Source: Sphingomonas paucimobilis NBRC 13935
GTDB lineage: Bacteria; Pseudomonadota; Alphaproteobacteria; Sphingomonadales; Sphingomonadaceae
Assembly: GCF_000739895.2 (NCBI RefSeq)
Contig: NZ_BBJS01000007.1
Location: 62,001 to 126,000, forward strand
Direction of reading: 5' to 3'
DNA length: 64,000 bases
The notes beneath the pieces are model-generated. The model made no database searches, had not been told where the DNA came from, and saw only the letters and a list, made by a program, of their open reading frames with translations. This document shows positions 1-7,123 of the stretch, piece by piece; positions within the stretch are counted from its first letter, which is position 1, and every line of letters starts with the position of its first letter. Position numbers and translations under genes: made by a program.

Positions 1-234
1 CGCCCGGCCTCCTTCTGGATGAAGAACACACCGACCTCGCTCGACATCCTCTTCATCCGTGCCGACGGCACGATCGCGCGGATCGCGGAGAATACCGTGC
101 CGTTCAGCGAGGCGCAGGTCCCCTCGGGCGAGCCGATCGCGGCGGTCCTGGAGCTGGTCGGTGGGCGTTCCGCCGAGCTTGGTATCTCGGAAGGCGACAC
201 CGTCTCCTGGCCGCGCGACGCGGAACGCGGTTGA
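1..234 (+). CDS. DUF192 family protein, C-terminal part (5' end outside window)
   Basis: The reading frame is open from base 1, so the start lies upstream of the window. The visible 77 codons carry the end of a DUF192 domain: a stretch reading F-W-M-K-N-T followed by LDILFIRADGTI and, near the end, a LELVGG segment that is typical of this family's final strand. DUF192 proteins are small, often exported proteins of unknown function. The stop overlaps the region just before the NDUFA12 gene, suggesting co-transcription. Family assignment is by motif only, on a partial protein. Confidence 0.75.
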   Translation, partial: RPASFWMKNTPTSLDILFIRADGTIARIAENTVPFSEAQVPSGEPIAAVLELVGGRSAELGISEGDTVSWPRDAERG

Positions 235-266
235 AGGCTGGCGAGAGCCGGGCTACACGGCGCGTC

Positions 267-659
267 ATGGGCATCAACCTCAATCCCTTCACCTGGTGGA
301 ACGGCGCCACCATCGGCACCTGGTTCGGTCTGCGCGGCAAGGCGCAGGTGGGCGAGGACGCGCACGGCAACGTCTATTATGAGGGCGGTCGCGATACCGC
401 CGGCCGTCCGCGCCGCTGGGTCATCTACAAGGGCTCCAACGATGCCAGCCGCGTGCCGTCGGAATGGTTCAGCTGGCTGCATCATCAGGTCGAGGACGTG
501 CCTGACCGCTCGCTGCCGCCGCGTCGTGCGTGGCAGAAGCCGGCGCTGCCCAATTTGACGGGCACCGCGCTCGCCTATCGCCCGCCCGGCGCGTTGGAAA
601 AGGGAGGCCAGCGGGCCGCCGCGACCGGCGACTATGAAGCCTGGACGCCCGAGGGGTGA
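267..659 (+). CDS. NADH:ubiquinone oxidoreductase NDUFA12-family subunit
   Basis: A 130-residue protein of the NDUFA12 (B17.2) family, an accessory subunit of respiratory complex I on its matrix/cytoplasmic side. Diagnostic segments are TWWNGATIGTWF near the N-terminus, YYEGG with a following RRWVIYKG, and the VPSEWFSWLHH block. These are the conserved core of the family. The ATG at 267 is chosen because the family normally begins shortly before the TWWNG segment; an in-frame TTG at 231 would add 12 unlikely residues. The stop overlaps the GTG start of the DUF2155 gene, a pairing known in alphaproteobacteria. Confidence 0.9.
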   Translation: MGINLNPFTWWNGATIGTWFGLRGKAQVGEDAHGNVYYEGGRDTAGRPRRWVIYKGSNDASRVPSEWFSWLHHQVEDVPDRSLPPRRAWQKPALPNLTGTALAYRPPGALEKGGQRAAATGDYEAWTPEG

Positions 660-1324
660 ACAAGACTCGCTGGCTGGCCGGCGCTGTGCTGGCGGCCGCG
701 CTCGGTGTCGGGGGCTGGTTCGGCTATCAGGCGCTGACCGATGATCGCGCGGCGCGTGGCGACGAATCGGCGGTCAGCCAGATCCTGCCCGATCGCCTCG
801 GCGGCGGATCGGGAATCGAATCGGTCGATGCGGGACAGGCGGGCCTGCCCACTGGCGGCACGCCGATGGCGGAGCGAGTCGCGGTGGTCGGCCTGCTCAA
901 CAAGCGCAATGGCGTTTCACGCGAACTGACGCTGAAACCCGGCCAGGCGGTGCGTGTCGGCGACGCGATCGTGCGCTTGCGGGCCTGTGAGAAGACGGCC
1001 TCGTGGGAGGCGGAGCAACTGACCGGCGCCTTTGTCCAGCTCGACGTTCGCGGCACCGATCAGCGGTGGCGGCGTGCCTTTTCGGGATGGGTGTTCAAGG
1101 AACGGCCGGCGCTGAACGTCGTCCAGCATCCGGTCTATGACGTTTGGGCCAAGAGCTGCACGATGTCCTGGCCCGAAACTGGGCCGGACACGGTGCCGGC
1201 GGCGACCCCGGGGGCTGCCCCCAAGCGGTCGAGCGCGCCGAAGTCGCCGGGCACTGAGGCACCGGAGACCGATGCGCCGGGTCCCACGACCCCGGCCAAT
1301 GCGTCGGAGAGCAGCGCGACATAA
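656..1324 (+). CDS. DUF2155 domain-containing membrane-anchored protein
   Basis: 222 residues from a GTG that overlaps the preceding stop. Residues about 5-24 form one hydrophobic segment (signal anchor). The DUF2155 core runs from about residue 75 to 165, with LLNKRNG, LKPGQ, LRACEKT and the FSGWVF motif followed by an HPVYDVW segment. The tail after residue 165 is a low-complexity Pro/Ala/Ser/Thr stretch. DUF2155 proteins often accompany NDUFA12 in alphaproteobacteria; their function is unknown. The last 190 bp lie antisense to the 3' end of aat, so the low-complexity tail may be shaped by the other strand's coding constraint. Confidence 0.88.
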   Translation: MNKTRWLAGAVLAAALGVGGWFGYQALTDDRAARGDESAVSQILPDRLGGGSGIESVDAGQAGLPTGGTPMAERVAVVGLLNKRNGVSRELTLKPGQAVRVGDAIVRLRACEKTASWEAEQLTGAFVQLDVRGTDQRWRRAFSGWVFKERPALNVVQHPVYDVWAKSCTMSWPETGPDTVPAATPGAAPKRSSAPKSPGTEAPETDAPGPTTPANASESSAT

Positions 1325-1881
1325 TCGTCGCGTCCGATCTCGACTGCGCCCATCGTGGCGAGGTGCGGCGTCTGGAACTGGCAATCGAGCAGGCTGTAGC
1401 CGCCGGCGCGTAGCCGCGCGACCAGCCAGACCAGCGCGACCTTGGACGCGTCGGTCCGCCGGCTGACCATGGATTCGCCGAAAAAGGCGCGGCCCAGGCT
1501 CAGGCCGTAAAGGCCCCCGACCAGTTCGTCGCCGTCCCAGCATTCGATCGAATGGGCAAAGCCCATGTCGAACAGGTCGATGAACGCCCGCTCGATGGCA
1601 TAGTTGATCCAAGTCTCGGGCCGGTCGGGAACGCTCTCCGCACAAAGCCGGATGATGGACTCGAAAGCGGTGTCGGCGGTGACGCGGAACCGGTCGGCCG
1701 CCACCGTCTTGCGCAGCGAACGCGAGAGGTGGAACCCTTCGAGCGGCAGCACGGCGCGCTTGCGCGGCTCGACCCAATAGACATGGTCGGTATCGCGCGT
1801 ATCGGCCATCGGAAACACGCCGACCGCATAGGCCCCTAGGACGAGATGCGGGGTCAGGCGTTCGATGGCACCCGTGCTCAT
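1135..1881 (-). CDS. aat: Leucyl/phenylalanyl-tRNA--protein transferase
   Basis: 248 residues. Aat transfers Leu or Phe from its aminoacyl-tRNA to N-terminal Arg/Lys of proteins, creating N-degrons for ClpS/ClpAP. Seen in order: GVFPM near residue 23, WVEPRKRAVLPL, GGLYGLSLGRAFFGESM, DASKVALVWL, and LDCQFQTPHLATMGA, all family signatures. The ATG at 1881 overlaps the stop of the upstream ParA-type gene (ATGA); a longer GTG-type start would run into that gene. The C-terminus is extended and ends in GQDIVQLLAQTS, which resembles the normal end of Aat proteins. The 190-bp convergent overlap with the DUF2155 gene is therefore probably real, not a missed stop. Confidence 0.93.
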   Translation of the reverse strand: MSTGAIERLTPHLVLGAYAVGVFPMADTRDTDHVYWVEPRKRAVLPLEGFHLSRSLRKTVAADRFRVTADTAFESIIRLCAESVPDRPETWINYAIERAFIDLFDMGFAHSIECWDGDELVGGLYGLSLGRAFFGESMVSRRTDASKVALVWLVARLRAGGYSLLDCQFQTPHLATMGAVEIGRDDYVALLSDALAGVVGPGASVSGASVPGDFGALDRLGAAPGVAAGTVSGPVSGQDIVQLLAQTS

Positions 1882-2591
1882 CTGTCGGCCAGCCGCCGTT
1901 CGACGGTCCGCCACAGGGTGCCATAGGCCTGCGCCGCCGCGCTGCGCGGGGAAAAGGCGCCGACGGGCGCGCGATGCTGGCCCATCGCCTCGACCACGCT
2001 TGCCATCGGGATGACGGGCCAGTCGGGATGCGCGGCGACCGCCTCGGCATGGAGTTTGCGGCGGCGGTCGACCATGACATGGACGGGCAGCAGCGGCACC
2101 CGGCCGCGGACATGGGCGTCGACGACCTCCAGCGCGCGGGTCGCCAGCGCGGAGGGGATGACGGGCACCACGATCAAATCGGCGGCGCGCAGCACCTGCT
2201 CGGTCGTCTCGGTCAGCCCCGGCGGGCAGTCGAGGATGATCCGGTCATAATCGTCGAGCCCGTCGATCAGCTTGCCTAGCCGCTTCTTCTTGTCGAGCGC
2301 ATGGAACAGGAAATCGAGACCGCGCAGCGAATCATCCGCGCCGATCAGCGACAGGCGGGGAATGTTGGTGGTGCGCACCAGCCGGTCGACCGCGATGTCG
2401 CGGGAGAAGATCGCCTGCGCCTGATCCCCGCGTGCCGAGCCGCCCAGCAACCAGGTCGAGGCGGCCTGGGGGTCGAGATCCCATAATAAAGTGCGGCGCG
2501 CACAAAGACTTGCCGCGCACCAGGCGAGGTTGACCGCCATGCTGGTCTTTCCCACGCCCCCCTTCAGACTGTAGATCGCGATCGCGGCCAC
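1878..2591 (-). CDS. ParA/MinD-like P-loop ATPase
   Basis: 237 residues from a GTG start. The deviant Walker A motif KGGVGKTS lies at about residues 10-17, followed by DLDPQAAS near residue 40 and a Walker B-type ILDCPPGL segment near residue 118, which define the ParA/MinD/Soj superfamily. Such ATPases position DNA or protein cargo on the nucleoid or membrane. No ParB or parS partner is visible nearby, so this is an orphan ParA-like protein rather than the chromosomal parA. It is translationally coupled to aat (4-bp overlap). Cargo is unknown. Confidence 0.85.
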   Translation of the reverse strand: MAAIAIYSLKGGVGKTSMAVNLAWCAASLCARRTLLWDLDPQAASTWLLGGSARGDQAQAIFSRDIAVDRLVRTTNIPRLSLIGADDSLRGLDFLFHALDKKKRLGKLIDGLDDYDRIILDCPPGLTETTEQVLRAADLIVVPVIPSALATRALEVVDAHVRGRVPLLPVHVMVDRRRKLHAEAVAAHPDWPVIPMASVVEAMGQHRAPVGAFSPRSAAAQAYGTLWRTVERRLADR

Positions 2592-2625
2592 GTGGTTCTT
2601 CGACCTCCCGGCTTCACCTCACAAG

Positions 2626-2660
2626 AAAAAGGCCAGCGGAGATATCCCCGCCGGCCGGTT
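2626..2660 (-). terminator. Intrinsic terminator after the small lipoprotein gene
   Basis: GC-rich stem 2631-2656 (GGCC-x-GCGG paired with CCGC-x-GGCC) with a short ATAT loop. It is flanked by a run of five A on the left (a U-run on the minus transcript) and by GGTTTT on the right, so it could work in both directions. It sits downstream of the minus-strand lipoprotein gene. Confidence 0.7.
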
Positions 2661-2711
2661 TTCGATCAAGTCCCTATCGCCCGATATTCGGACGACGGGG
2701 CCGTCAGACGC

Positions 2712-3098
2712 TCAGATGTGGCAGGTCTGAGCGGCCTTCTTCGGGGTGGTCAGGGTGATGTTCTTCTCGTCACCCGTCATCTTCCAGCCGCCCTCGGCGG
2801 TCAGCGGCTCGCCGGCCGCAGGCGCGGTCAGCTTCACCGGGGTGTCGCCCTGCTTCAGGCGGACATTGACCTGCTTGTCGCCCTGGAAGAAGGTGACGAA
2901 GGCCAGGCTCTGGTCCTTGCAACGGAAGGTCTTATCCGACTTGATCGCCGGCGGCAGTTCGACCGGCGCACGGTTGGCGAGGATATTGGCCATGGGGTCG
3001 GGATTGGTGTCGACGACCTCGGGCTGGCTGGGCTGGGAATTGCACGCTGCCAGGGCGAGCAGCGGTGCGGCGACGATGAGGGGGAGGAGGCTCTTCAT
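2712..3098 (-). CDS. Small putative lipoprotein of unknown function
   Basis: 128 residues from an ATG at 3098. The first 19 residues are a lipoprotein signal peptide (MKSLLPL, hydrophobic core, then LALAAC with the lipidation Cys). Of the mature part, the FRCKDQSLAFVTFFQGDKQV segment and a C-terminal Cys (QTCHI) suggest a small beta-rich periplasmic domain with one disulphide. It resembles the MliC/PliC type of membrane-bound lysozyme inhibitor in size, the two cysteines and the closing cysteine-containing strand, but this is only a resemblance. Upstream in-frame codons would precede the signal peptide and were not used. Confidence 0.75.
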   Translation of the reverse strand: MKSLLPLIVAAPLLALAACNSQPSQPEVVDTNPDPMANILANRAPVELPPAIKSDKTFRCKDQSLAFVTFFQGDKQVNVRLKQGDTPVKLTAPAAGEPLTAEGGWKMTGDEKNITLTTPKKAAQTCHI

Positions 3099-3205
3099 AG
3101 CGGGGCGGTGCTTCGCAAATGCGGCAACCACGCGTCAAGCCGATAGATGGGGTAGCGCTCACCGGAATGTCATGAAGTTGGTCAATGACCGGGCTTTGTA
3201 GCGGC

Positions 3206-3223
3206 CAAGCAAGGCTTTGCTTG
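3206..3223 (+). other. Inverted repeat in the cysK leader
   Basis: A perfect 7-bp inverted repeat (CAAGCAA, loop GGCT, TTGCTTG) lies 33 bp before the chosen cysK start. It could be a small operator or leader hairpin. There is no T-run, so it is unlikely to be a terminator. No regulator can be named. Confidence 0.35.
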
Positions 3224-3255
3224 CCGTGGCTCGGGGCAGGGGCCATCTAGCGATC

Positions 3256-4221
3256 ATGGATGCGACCCCCAATACCCTGGCCCTGATCGGCAATACCCCG
3301 CTCGTCCGCTTGAAAGGGCCGAGCGAGGCCACCGGATGCGATATCTTCGGCAAGTGCGAATTCGCCAATCCGGGTGCCAGCGTGAAGGACCGTGCCGCGC
3401 TGTTCATCGTCGAGGATGCGGAGGCGCGCGGTGCGCTGCGCCCCGGCGGCACGATCGTCGAGGGGACGGCGGGCAATACCGGCATCGGTCTGGCGCTGGT
3501 CGCCAATGCCAAGGGCTATCGCACGATCATCGTGATGCCCGAGACGCAGAGTCGCGAGAAGATGGACACGCTACGCGCGCTGGGCGCTGAACTGGTGCTG
3601 GTGCCGGCCGCGCCCTATTCGAGCCCCTGTCACTTCGTCCATACCTCGCGCCGGATCGCCGAGGAGACGGAGAATGCGATCTGGGCCAACCAGTTCGACA
3701 ATATCGCCAATCGCCGCGCGCATATCGTGGGGACGGCCGAGGAGATCTGGAACCAGATGCATGGCCGGATCGACGGCTTTACCTGTGCGGCGGGGACGGG
3801 TGGGACCTTTGCCGGCGTCGGCATGGGGCTAAAGGCGCATGACGAGAAGGTGGTGATCGCGCTCAGCGATCCGCACGGCGCGGCGCTCTATAATTATTAT
3901 GCGCATGGCGAGCTGAAATCCGAAGGGTCGTCGGTCGCCGAGGGCATCGGGCAGGGGCGGATCACCGCCAATCTGGACGGTGCGCCGGTCGATGCGCAGT
4001 TCCGCATCTCCGACGCCGACGGATGGTACTGGGTTCAGCGGTTGCTGAGCGAGGAAGGGCTGTGTCTGGGCCTGTCCTCCGGCATCAATGTGGCGGGCGC
4101 GGTGGCGCTCGCTCGCTCGCTGGGGCCGGATAAGCGGATCGCAACCATTTTGTGCGATACCGGGTTTCGCTACCTCTCCACGCTCCATAACCCGGCGTGG
4201 CGGGCTGAGAAGGGACTGTAA
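3256..4221 (+). CDS. cysK: Cysteine synthase A (O-acetylserine sulfhydrylase)
   Basis: 321 residues. A PLP enzyme that makes cysteine from O-acetylserine and sulfide in the cytoplasm. The PLP lysine is Lys44 in GASVKDRAA. The substrate/phosphate loops EGTAGNTGIG (about residue 74) and CAAGTGGTFAGV (about 176) are intact. Start: ATG 3256 gives the family's normal N-terminus (ATPNTLALIGNTPLV); the TTG at 3217 would add 13 residues and lies within a leader inverted repeat. It is a stand-alone gene, with no cysE beside it. Confidence 0.93.
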   Translation: MDATPNTLALIGNTPLVRLKGPSEATGCDIFGKCEFANPGASVKDRAALFIVEDAEARGALRPGGTIVEGTAGNTGIGLALVANAKGYRTIIVMPETQSREKMDTLRALGAELVLVPAAPYSSPCHFVHTSRRIAEETENAIWANQFDNIANRRAHIVGTAEEIWNQMHGRIDGFTCAAGTGGTFAGVGMGLKAHDEKVVIALSDPHGAALYNYYAHGELKSEGSSVAEGIGQGRITANLDGAPVDAQFRISDADGWYWVQRLLSEEGLCLGLSSGINVAGAVALARSLGPDKRIATILCDTGFRYLSTLHNPAWRAEKGL

Positions 4222-4287
4222 GCGCCGGGCCTATTTGCGTCCGGCGGTCGACAGAAGCGCAGGCGCACGATAGTGATACAGAATTCC

Positions 4288-4569
4288 ATGAAGTCACACG
4301 ACCACCATCATATCATGCAGCGCGTGAAAGTCGGCATGATCGGCCTGGCCGCCGTGATATTGCTGATTGCCCTCGCCAGCACGATCCTCGGCTCGTTGAA
4401 CCGCGACGAGCCACCCGCGACGGTCGCGGGTTCGGCCCAGTCCAATGTCGTCGCCGACATGGCCGCGACCAACACCACGGCCCCCAGCAACGAGCCGCTC
4501 GCCGAACTCGGTGTCGCGCCGGCGCCGGTCAACACCCAGGCGTCTGCGGAATCGGTCGAGCCTCGATAG
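4288..4569 (+). CDS. Small single-pass membrane protein, hypothetical
   Basis: 93 residues from an ATG at 4288; a GTG at 4273 is an alternative start. A His-rich N-terminus (KSHDHHHIM) precedes one transmembrane helix (VGMIGLAAVILLIALAS, about residues 14-34). An Ala/Thr/Pro-rich extracytoplasmic tail of some 55 residues follows. No known family is recognised. The codon use is typical of the region, and it is the last gene before the dcw leader. Confidence 0.65.
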   Translation: MKSHDHHHIMQRVKVGMIGLAAVILLIALASTILGSLNRDEPPATVAGSAQSNVVADMAATNTTAPSNEPLAELGVAPAPVNTQASAESVEPR

Positions 4570-4737
4570 GCGTCGCGCCGCCCGGCGAAGGCGGCGTGCT
4601 CCCTTCATACAGGACCGAATCGGGAACGATTACGGCGTTGGCGCGACGGCGGATGCTTGCGCATAAATTTTTTCGCGCGCGACGCGGGCTGATCTGCCGC
4701 GTCAATTCGTCGGGGAAAATCGGGGAAAGCGCACCGT

Positions 4738-4760
4738 AAGCCCGGATTTCCGGGCTTTTA
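4738..4760 (+). terminator. Hairpin with short T-run between the small membrane protein gene and mraZ
   Basis: Perfect 8-bp stem AAGCCCGG/CCGGGCTT with ATTT loop, followed by TTA. It would separate transcription of the upstream genes from the dcw cluster. The T-run is short, so efficiency is uncertain. Confidence 0.5.
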
Positions 4761-4835
4761 TGATCTTGGGCCTTTGCGACATTTCCCGTCTCCCGCCCCG
4801 TCGTTCGTCGCATATATGCCGCGATAGGGGCGGTT

Positions 4836-4870
4836 TCCCCGCTTATCCCCAAAAATCCCGTTGCTTCCCG
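4836..4870 (+). promoter_or_regulatory. Putative MraZ operator: four direct repeats with 10-bp period
   Basis: TCCCC, TCCCC, TCCCG and TCCCG begin at 4836, 4846, 4856 and 4866, each separated by 5 bp; on the other strand they read NGGGA-N5. MraZ is known to bind arrays of short G-rich direct repeats with 5-bp spacers upstream of its own operon. The array lies about 125 bp before the mraZ start. It is therefore a good candidate for autoregulation of the dcw cluster. The exact alphaproteobacterial box is not established here. Confidence 0.6.
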
Positions 4871-4995
4871 CTGTCCCTATAGGTAAATCTTATTCCAACA
4901 GAGGGGCAGGCTCACTGTTGTCGTAAGATGGTCGGATCGCGGCGAGGGTCGTGGTTCGAGGCAGTGAGGCCGTGCGCGCCATGTGCGAGGTTGGC

Positions 4996-5496
4996 GTGTC
5001 CGAAAGGGGTTTGTATCAGGGAAGTGGCATTGGCCTTGTCGACGACAAGGGCCGCGTTGCCATCCCTAACGCCCTTCGCTCCACCCTGGCCCAGAACGCG
5101 CCGCGCCCCGACGGAAAGGATGGCGGAACCATCATCATCGCCGTCCATGAAACCGAACGTTGTCTGATCGCCTATGACCCGGGTTATGTCACGGTGCTGA
5201 AAAAGGAATTGGACGCGCGAACCGAAATGTCGCGCGGCCCCGATGGCCGGATCGATTACAATATCAAGCGCGATCTGGCGAATGGTGAAGCCGTGCCCTT
5301 TGACGGTTCGGGCCGTTTCATCATGCCGGGCTTTCCCCGCTTCCACGCCGGCATCACCGCGCACGCCTTTTTCTGGGGCACGTTCGACTATATCGAAATC
5401 TGGGATCCCAAGACGCTGGTCGAGACGCCGGGCCTGCCGGCCAAGATGATCTCGGCGGCGCGTTTCCATTGCCAGGAAAAGGGGATCGCGCTGTGA
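4996..5496 (+). CDS. mraZ: Transcriptional regulator MraZ
   Basis: 166 residues from GTG 4996, chosen because MraZ proteins begin close to the (E)RGLYQG segment and a GCGAGG ribosome site lies 5 bp before it; ATG 4981 and GTG 4951 are in-frame alternatives. Two SpoVT/AbrB-like swapped-hairpin halves are visible: [15 protein letters not shown] (first) and [13 protein letters not shown] (second). MraZ forms ring-shaped DNA-binding assemblies and represses the dcw operon. The stop overlaps the rsmH GTG (GTGA), so it is the first gene of the coupled series. Confidence 0.9.
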   Translation: MSERGLYQGSGIGLVDDKGRVAIPNALRSTLAQNAPRPDGKDGGTIIIAVHETERCLIAYDPGYVTVLKKELDARTEMSRGPDGRIDYNIKRDLANGEAVPFDGSGRFIMPGFPRFHAGITAHAFFWGTFDYIEIWDPKTLVETPGLPAKMISAARFHCQEKGIAL

Positions 5497-6473
5497 GCCC
5501 CGCCGTCAACGACGCCCCGCACATCCCCGTCCTGCTCGACGAAGTCCTCGACGCGCTCGCCATCCTGCCCGGCGAGACCCATGTCGACGGCACGTTCGGT
5601 GCGGGCGGCTATACCCGCGCGATGCTGGGCCGGGGCGCGAAGGTCATCGCCTTCGACCGCGATCCCGATGCGATCGCCAATGGCCAGGCGCTGATCCAGG
5701 CCGAGCCGGGGTTGGCGCTGGTCCACCGCGAATTTTCCGGGCTGGATCAGGCGCTGGAGGCGCAGGTGGACGGCGTCGTGCTCGACATCGGCGTGTCGTC
5801 GATGCAGCTCGACCAGGCCGAGCGCGGCTTTTCCTTCCAGGGCGACGGGCCGCTCGACATGCGCATGGCGCAGGCGGGCGAGTCGGCGGCCGATTTCCTC
5901 AACACGGCCGACGAAGCCGCGATCGCCGACGTGCTCTATCACTATGGCGAGGAACCACGCTCGCGCCGGGTGGCGCAGGCGATCGTCGCCGCGCGGCCAT
6001 TGATGCGCACTGGCGAGCTCGCCGCCGTGGTCCGCCGGGCGCTGGGCTATCGCCCGCATGACAAGAAGGATCCGGCGACCCGCACCTTCCAGGCGATTCG
6101 CATTCATGTGAACCGCGAACTGGAGGAACTAGCCGAGGGGCTGGCGGCGGCCGAGCGTGCGTTGAAGCCGGGTGGCCGCTTGGCGATTGTGACCTTTCAC
6201 AGCCTGGAAGACCGGATGGTGAAGCGCTTCTTTCGCGAGCGCGCCGGTCAGTTGCCGGGAGGCTCGCGCCATCTGCCGCAGCAGGTGGCGGCGCAGGCGC
6301 CCAGTTTCACCGCGGTCGGCAAGGCCGTGCGGGCAGGCGCGGCCGAACTGGCGCGCAATCCGCGCGCGCGCTCGGCCACGCTGCGTTTTGCGACGCGAAC
6401 GGAATCCCCCGCCTGGTCGGCGGGGCAGGGGTGGGCGCCGGGGGGCGAGTTGACTCAGGAGTTGGGCGTATGA
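5493..6473 (+). CDS. rsmH: 16S rRNA (cytosine1402-N4)-methyltransferase RsmH
   Basis: 326 residues from a GTG overlapping the mraZ stop. Class I SAM methyltransferase that N4-methylates C1402 in the ribosomal P site. Motifs: [10 protein letters not shown] at the N-terminus, [12 protein letters not shown] (SAM site), [40 protein letters not shown] and [13 protein letters not shown], all canonical. It also bears the older name MraW. There is no ATG start in the N-terminal region, and the GTGA coupling supports the chosen start. Confidence 0.95.
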   Translation: MSPAVNDAPHIPVLLDEVLDALAILPGETHVDGTFGAGGYTRAMLGRGAKVIAFDRDPDAIANGQALIQAEPGLALVHREFSGLDQALEAQVDGVVLDIGVSSMQLDQAERGFSFQGDGPLDMRMAQAGESAADFLNTADEAAIADVLYHYGEEPRSRRVAQAIVAARPLMRTGELAAVVRRALGYRPHDKKDPATRTFQAIRIHVNRELEELAEGLAAAERALKPGGRLAIVTFHSLEDRMVKRFFRERAGQLPGGSRHLPQQVAAQAPSFTAVGKAVRAGAAELARNPRARSATLRFATRTESPAWSAGQGWAPGGELTQELGV

Positions 6474-7123
6474 CGGCGGCGTATCGGTTGAAGGGGATAG
6501 GGTGGTTCGGGAGCTGCGTGGCAGTGGTCCTGGGCTTTTACCTGGTCTCGCTCCAGGTCGCGGCGGAGCGCAAGAAGCTCGACGACGTCAACACGCGCAT
6601 CCGAACCGCCGAGCGCGACATCCGCGCGCTGGAAACCGAGTTCGACACGCGCGCCAACTTGGCGCAGCTGGAGAAGTGGAACGGCGACACGCTGGCCCTG
6701 ACCGCGCCGATCGCGGGCCAGTTCGTCGGCAACGAGGCGCAGCTCGCCTCGCTGGACGTGACGCGTGGCCCGGTGACCGGCGCCATCCAGACCGCCGCGC
6801 TGCTCGTCCCCTCGCAGCCCCAGCCGGTCGAACCGCTGCCCACCCCCGCCGCCCAGCCCAATGTGCAGACGATCGCCCCCGCGCCCGTCGTCCGGCTGGC
6901 CAAGGTCGACCTGCCCAAGCCGCAGGTGGTCAAGGCCGTGTCCGAGCGCGTCGTCACCACCAAGGTCGGCAAGCCCGCGCCGATCGCCACGGTGCGCACC
7001 GCCGCCGCCGTCGCCAAGGTCCGGCCGCAGGCGGTGGCGATGCTCGATCGCCAGCTGCTGTCGGACACCACGCTGGGTGACATTCTGAAGGGGGCCAAGA
7101 CCGAATCGCGGCGGTCGCGTTGA
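6470..7123 (+). CDS. ftsL: FtsL-like cell division protein with long Pro/Ala-rich tail
   Basis: 217 residues. It starts with ATGA overlap to rsmH and ends with TTGA overlap to ftsI, exactly the ftsL position. A single transmembrane helix (about residues 11-31) is followed by a coiled-coil segment with heptad-like spacing ([20 protein letters not shown]) and the LAQLEKWN box seen in alphaproteobacterial FtsL. FtsL joins FtsB and FtsQ to activate FtsW/FtsI. The family is usually about 90-130 residues; here a further ~130-residue periplasmic Pro/Val/Ala/Lys-rich tail follows. Similarity to FtsL is by position and architecture. Confidence 0.75.
   Translation: MTAAYRLKGIGWFGSCVAVVLGFYLVSLQVAAERKKLDDVNTRIRTAERDIRALETEFDTRANLAQLEKWNGDTLALTAPIAGQFVGNEAQLASLDVTRGPVTGAIQTAALLVPSQPQPVEPLPTPAAQPNVQTIAPAPVVRLAKVDLPKPQVVKAVSERVVTTKVGKPAPIATVRTAAAVAKVRPQAVAMLDRQLLSDTTLGDILKGAKTESRRSR

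Larger units (their letters stand above)
4570..4995 (+). other. 426-bp intergenic leader of the dcw cluster
   Basis: No credible gene. The region is visibly more AT-rich than its surroundings. It holds two CGGGGAAA repeats 10 bp apart (4711-4730), a terminator-like hairpin (4738-4760), an array of TCCC repeats with a 10-bp period (4836-4870) and an AT-rich stretch (4876-4900) where the cluster promoter probably lies. No confident -35/-10 pair could be chosen. Confidence 0.6.

Noticed and set aside
917..2113. A 398-codon minus-strand frame spanning aat and the ParA-like gene in another frame
   Set aside because: Both genes in the adjacent frames carry clear motifs and couple through ATGA; this frame is Arg/Pro-rich.
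4861..4890. TTGCTT...TAAATC as the mraZ promoter
   Set aside because: Weak match to both hexamers and overlapping the repeat array; no confident choice can be made.
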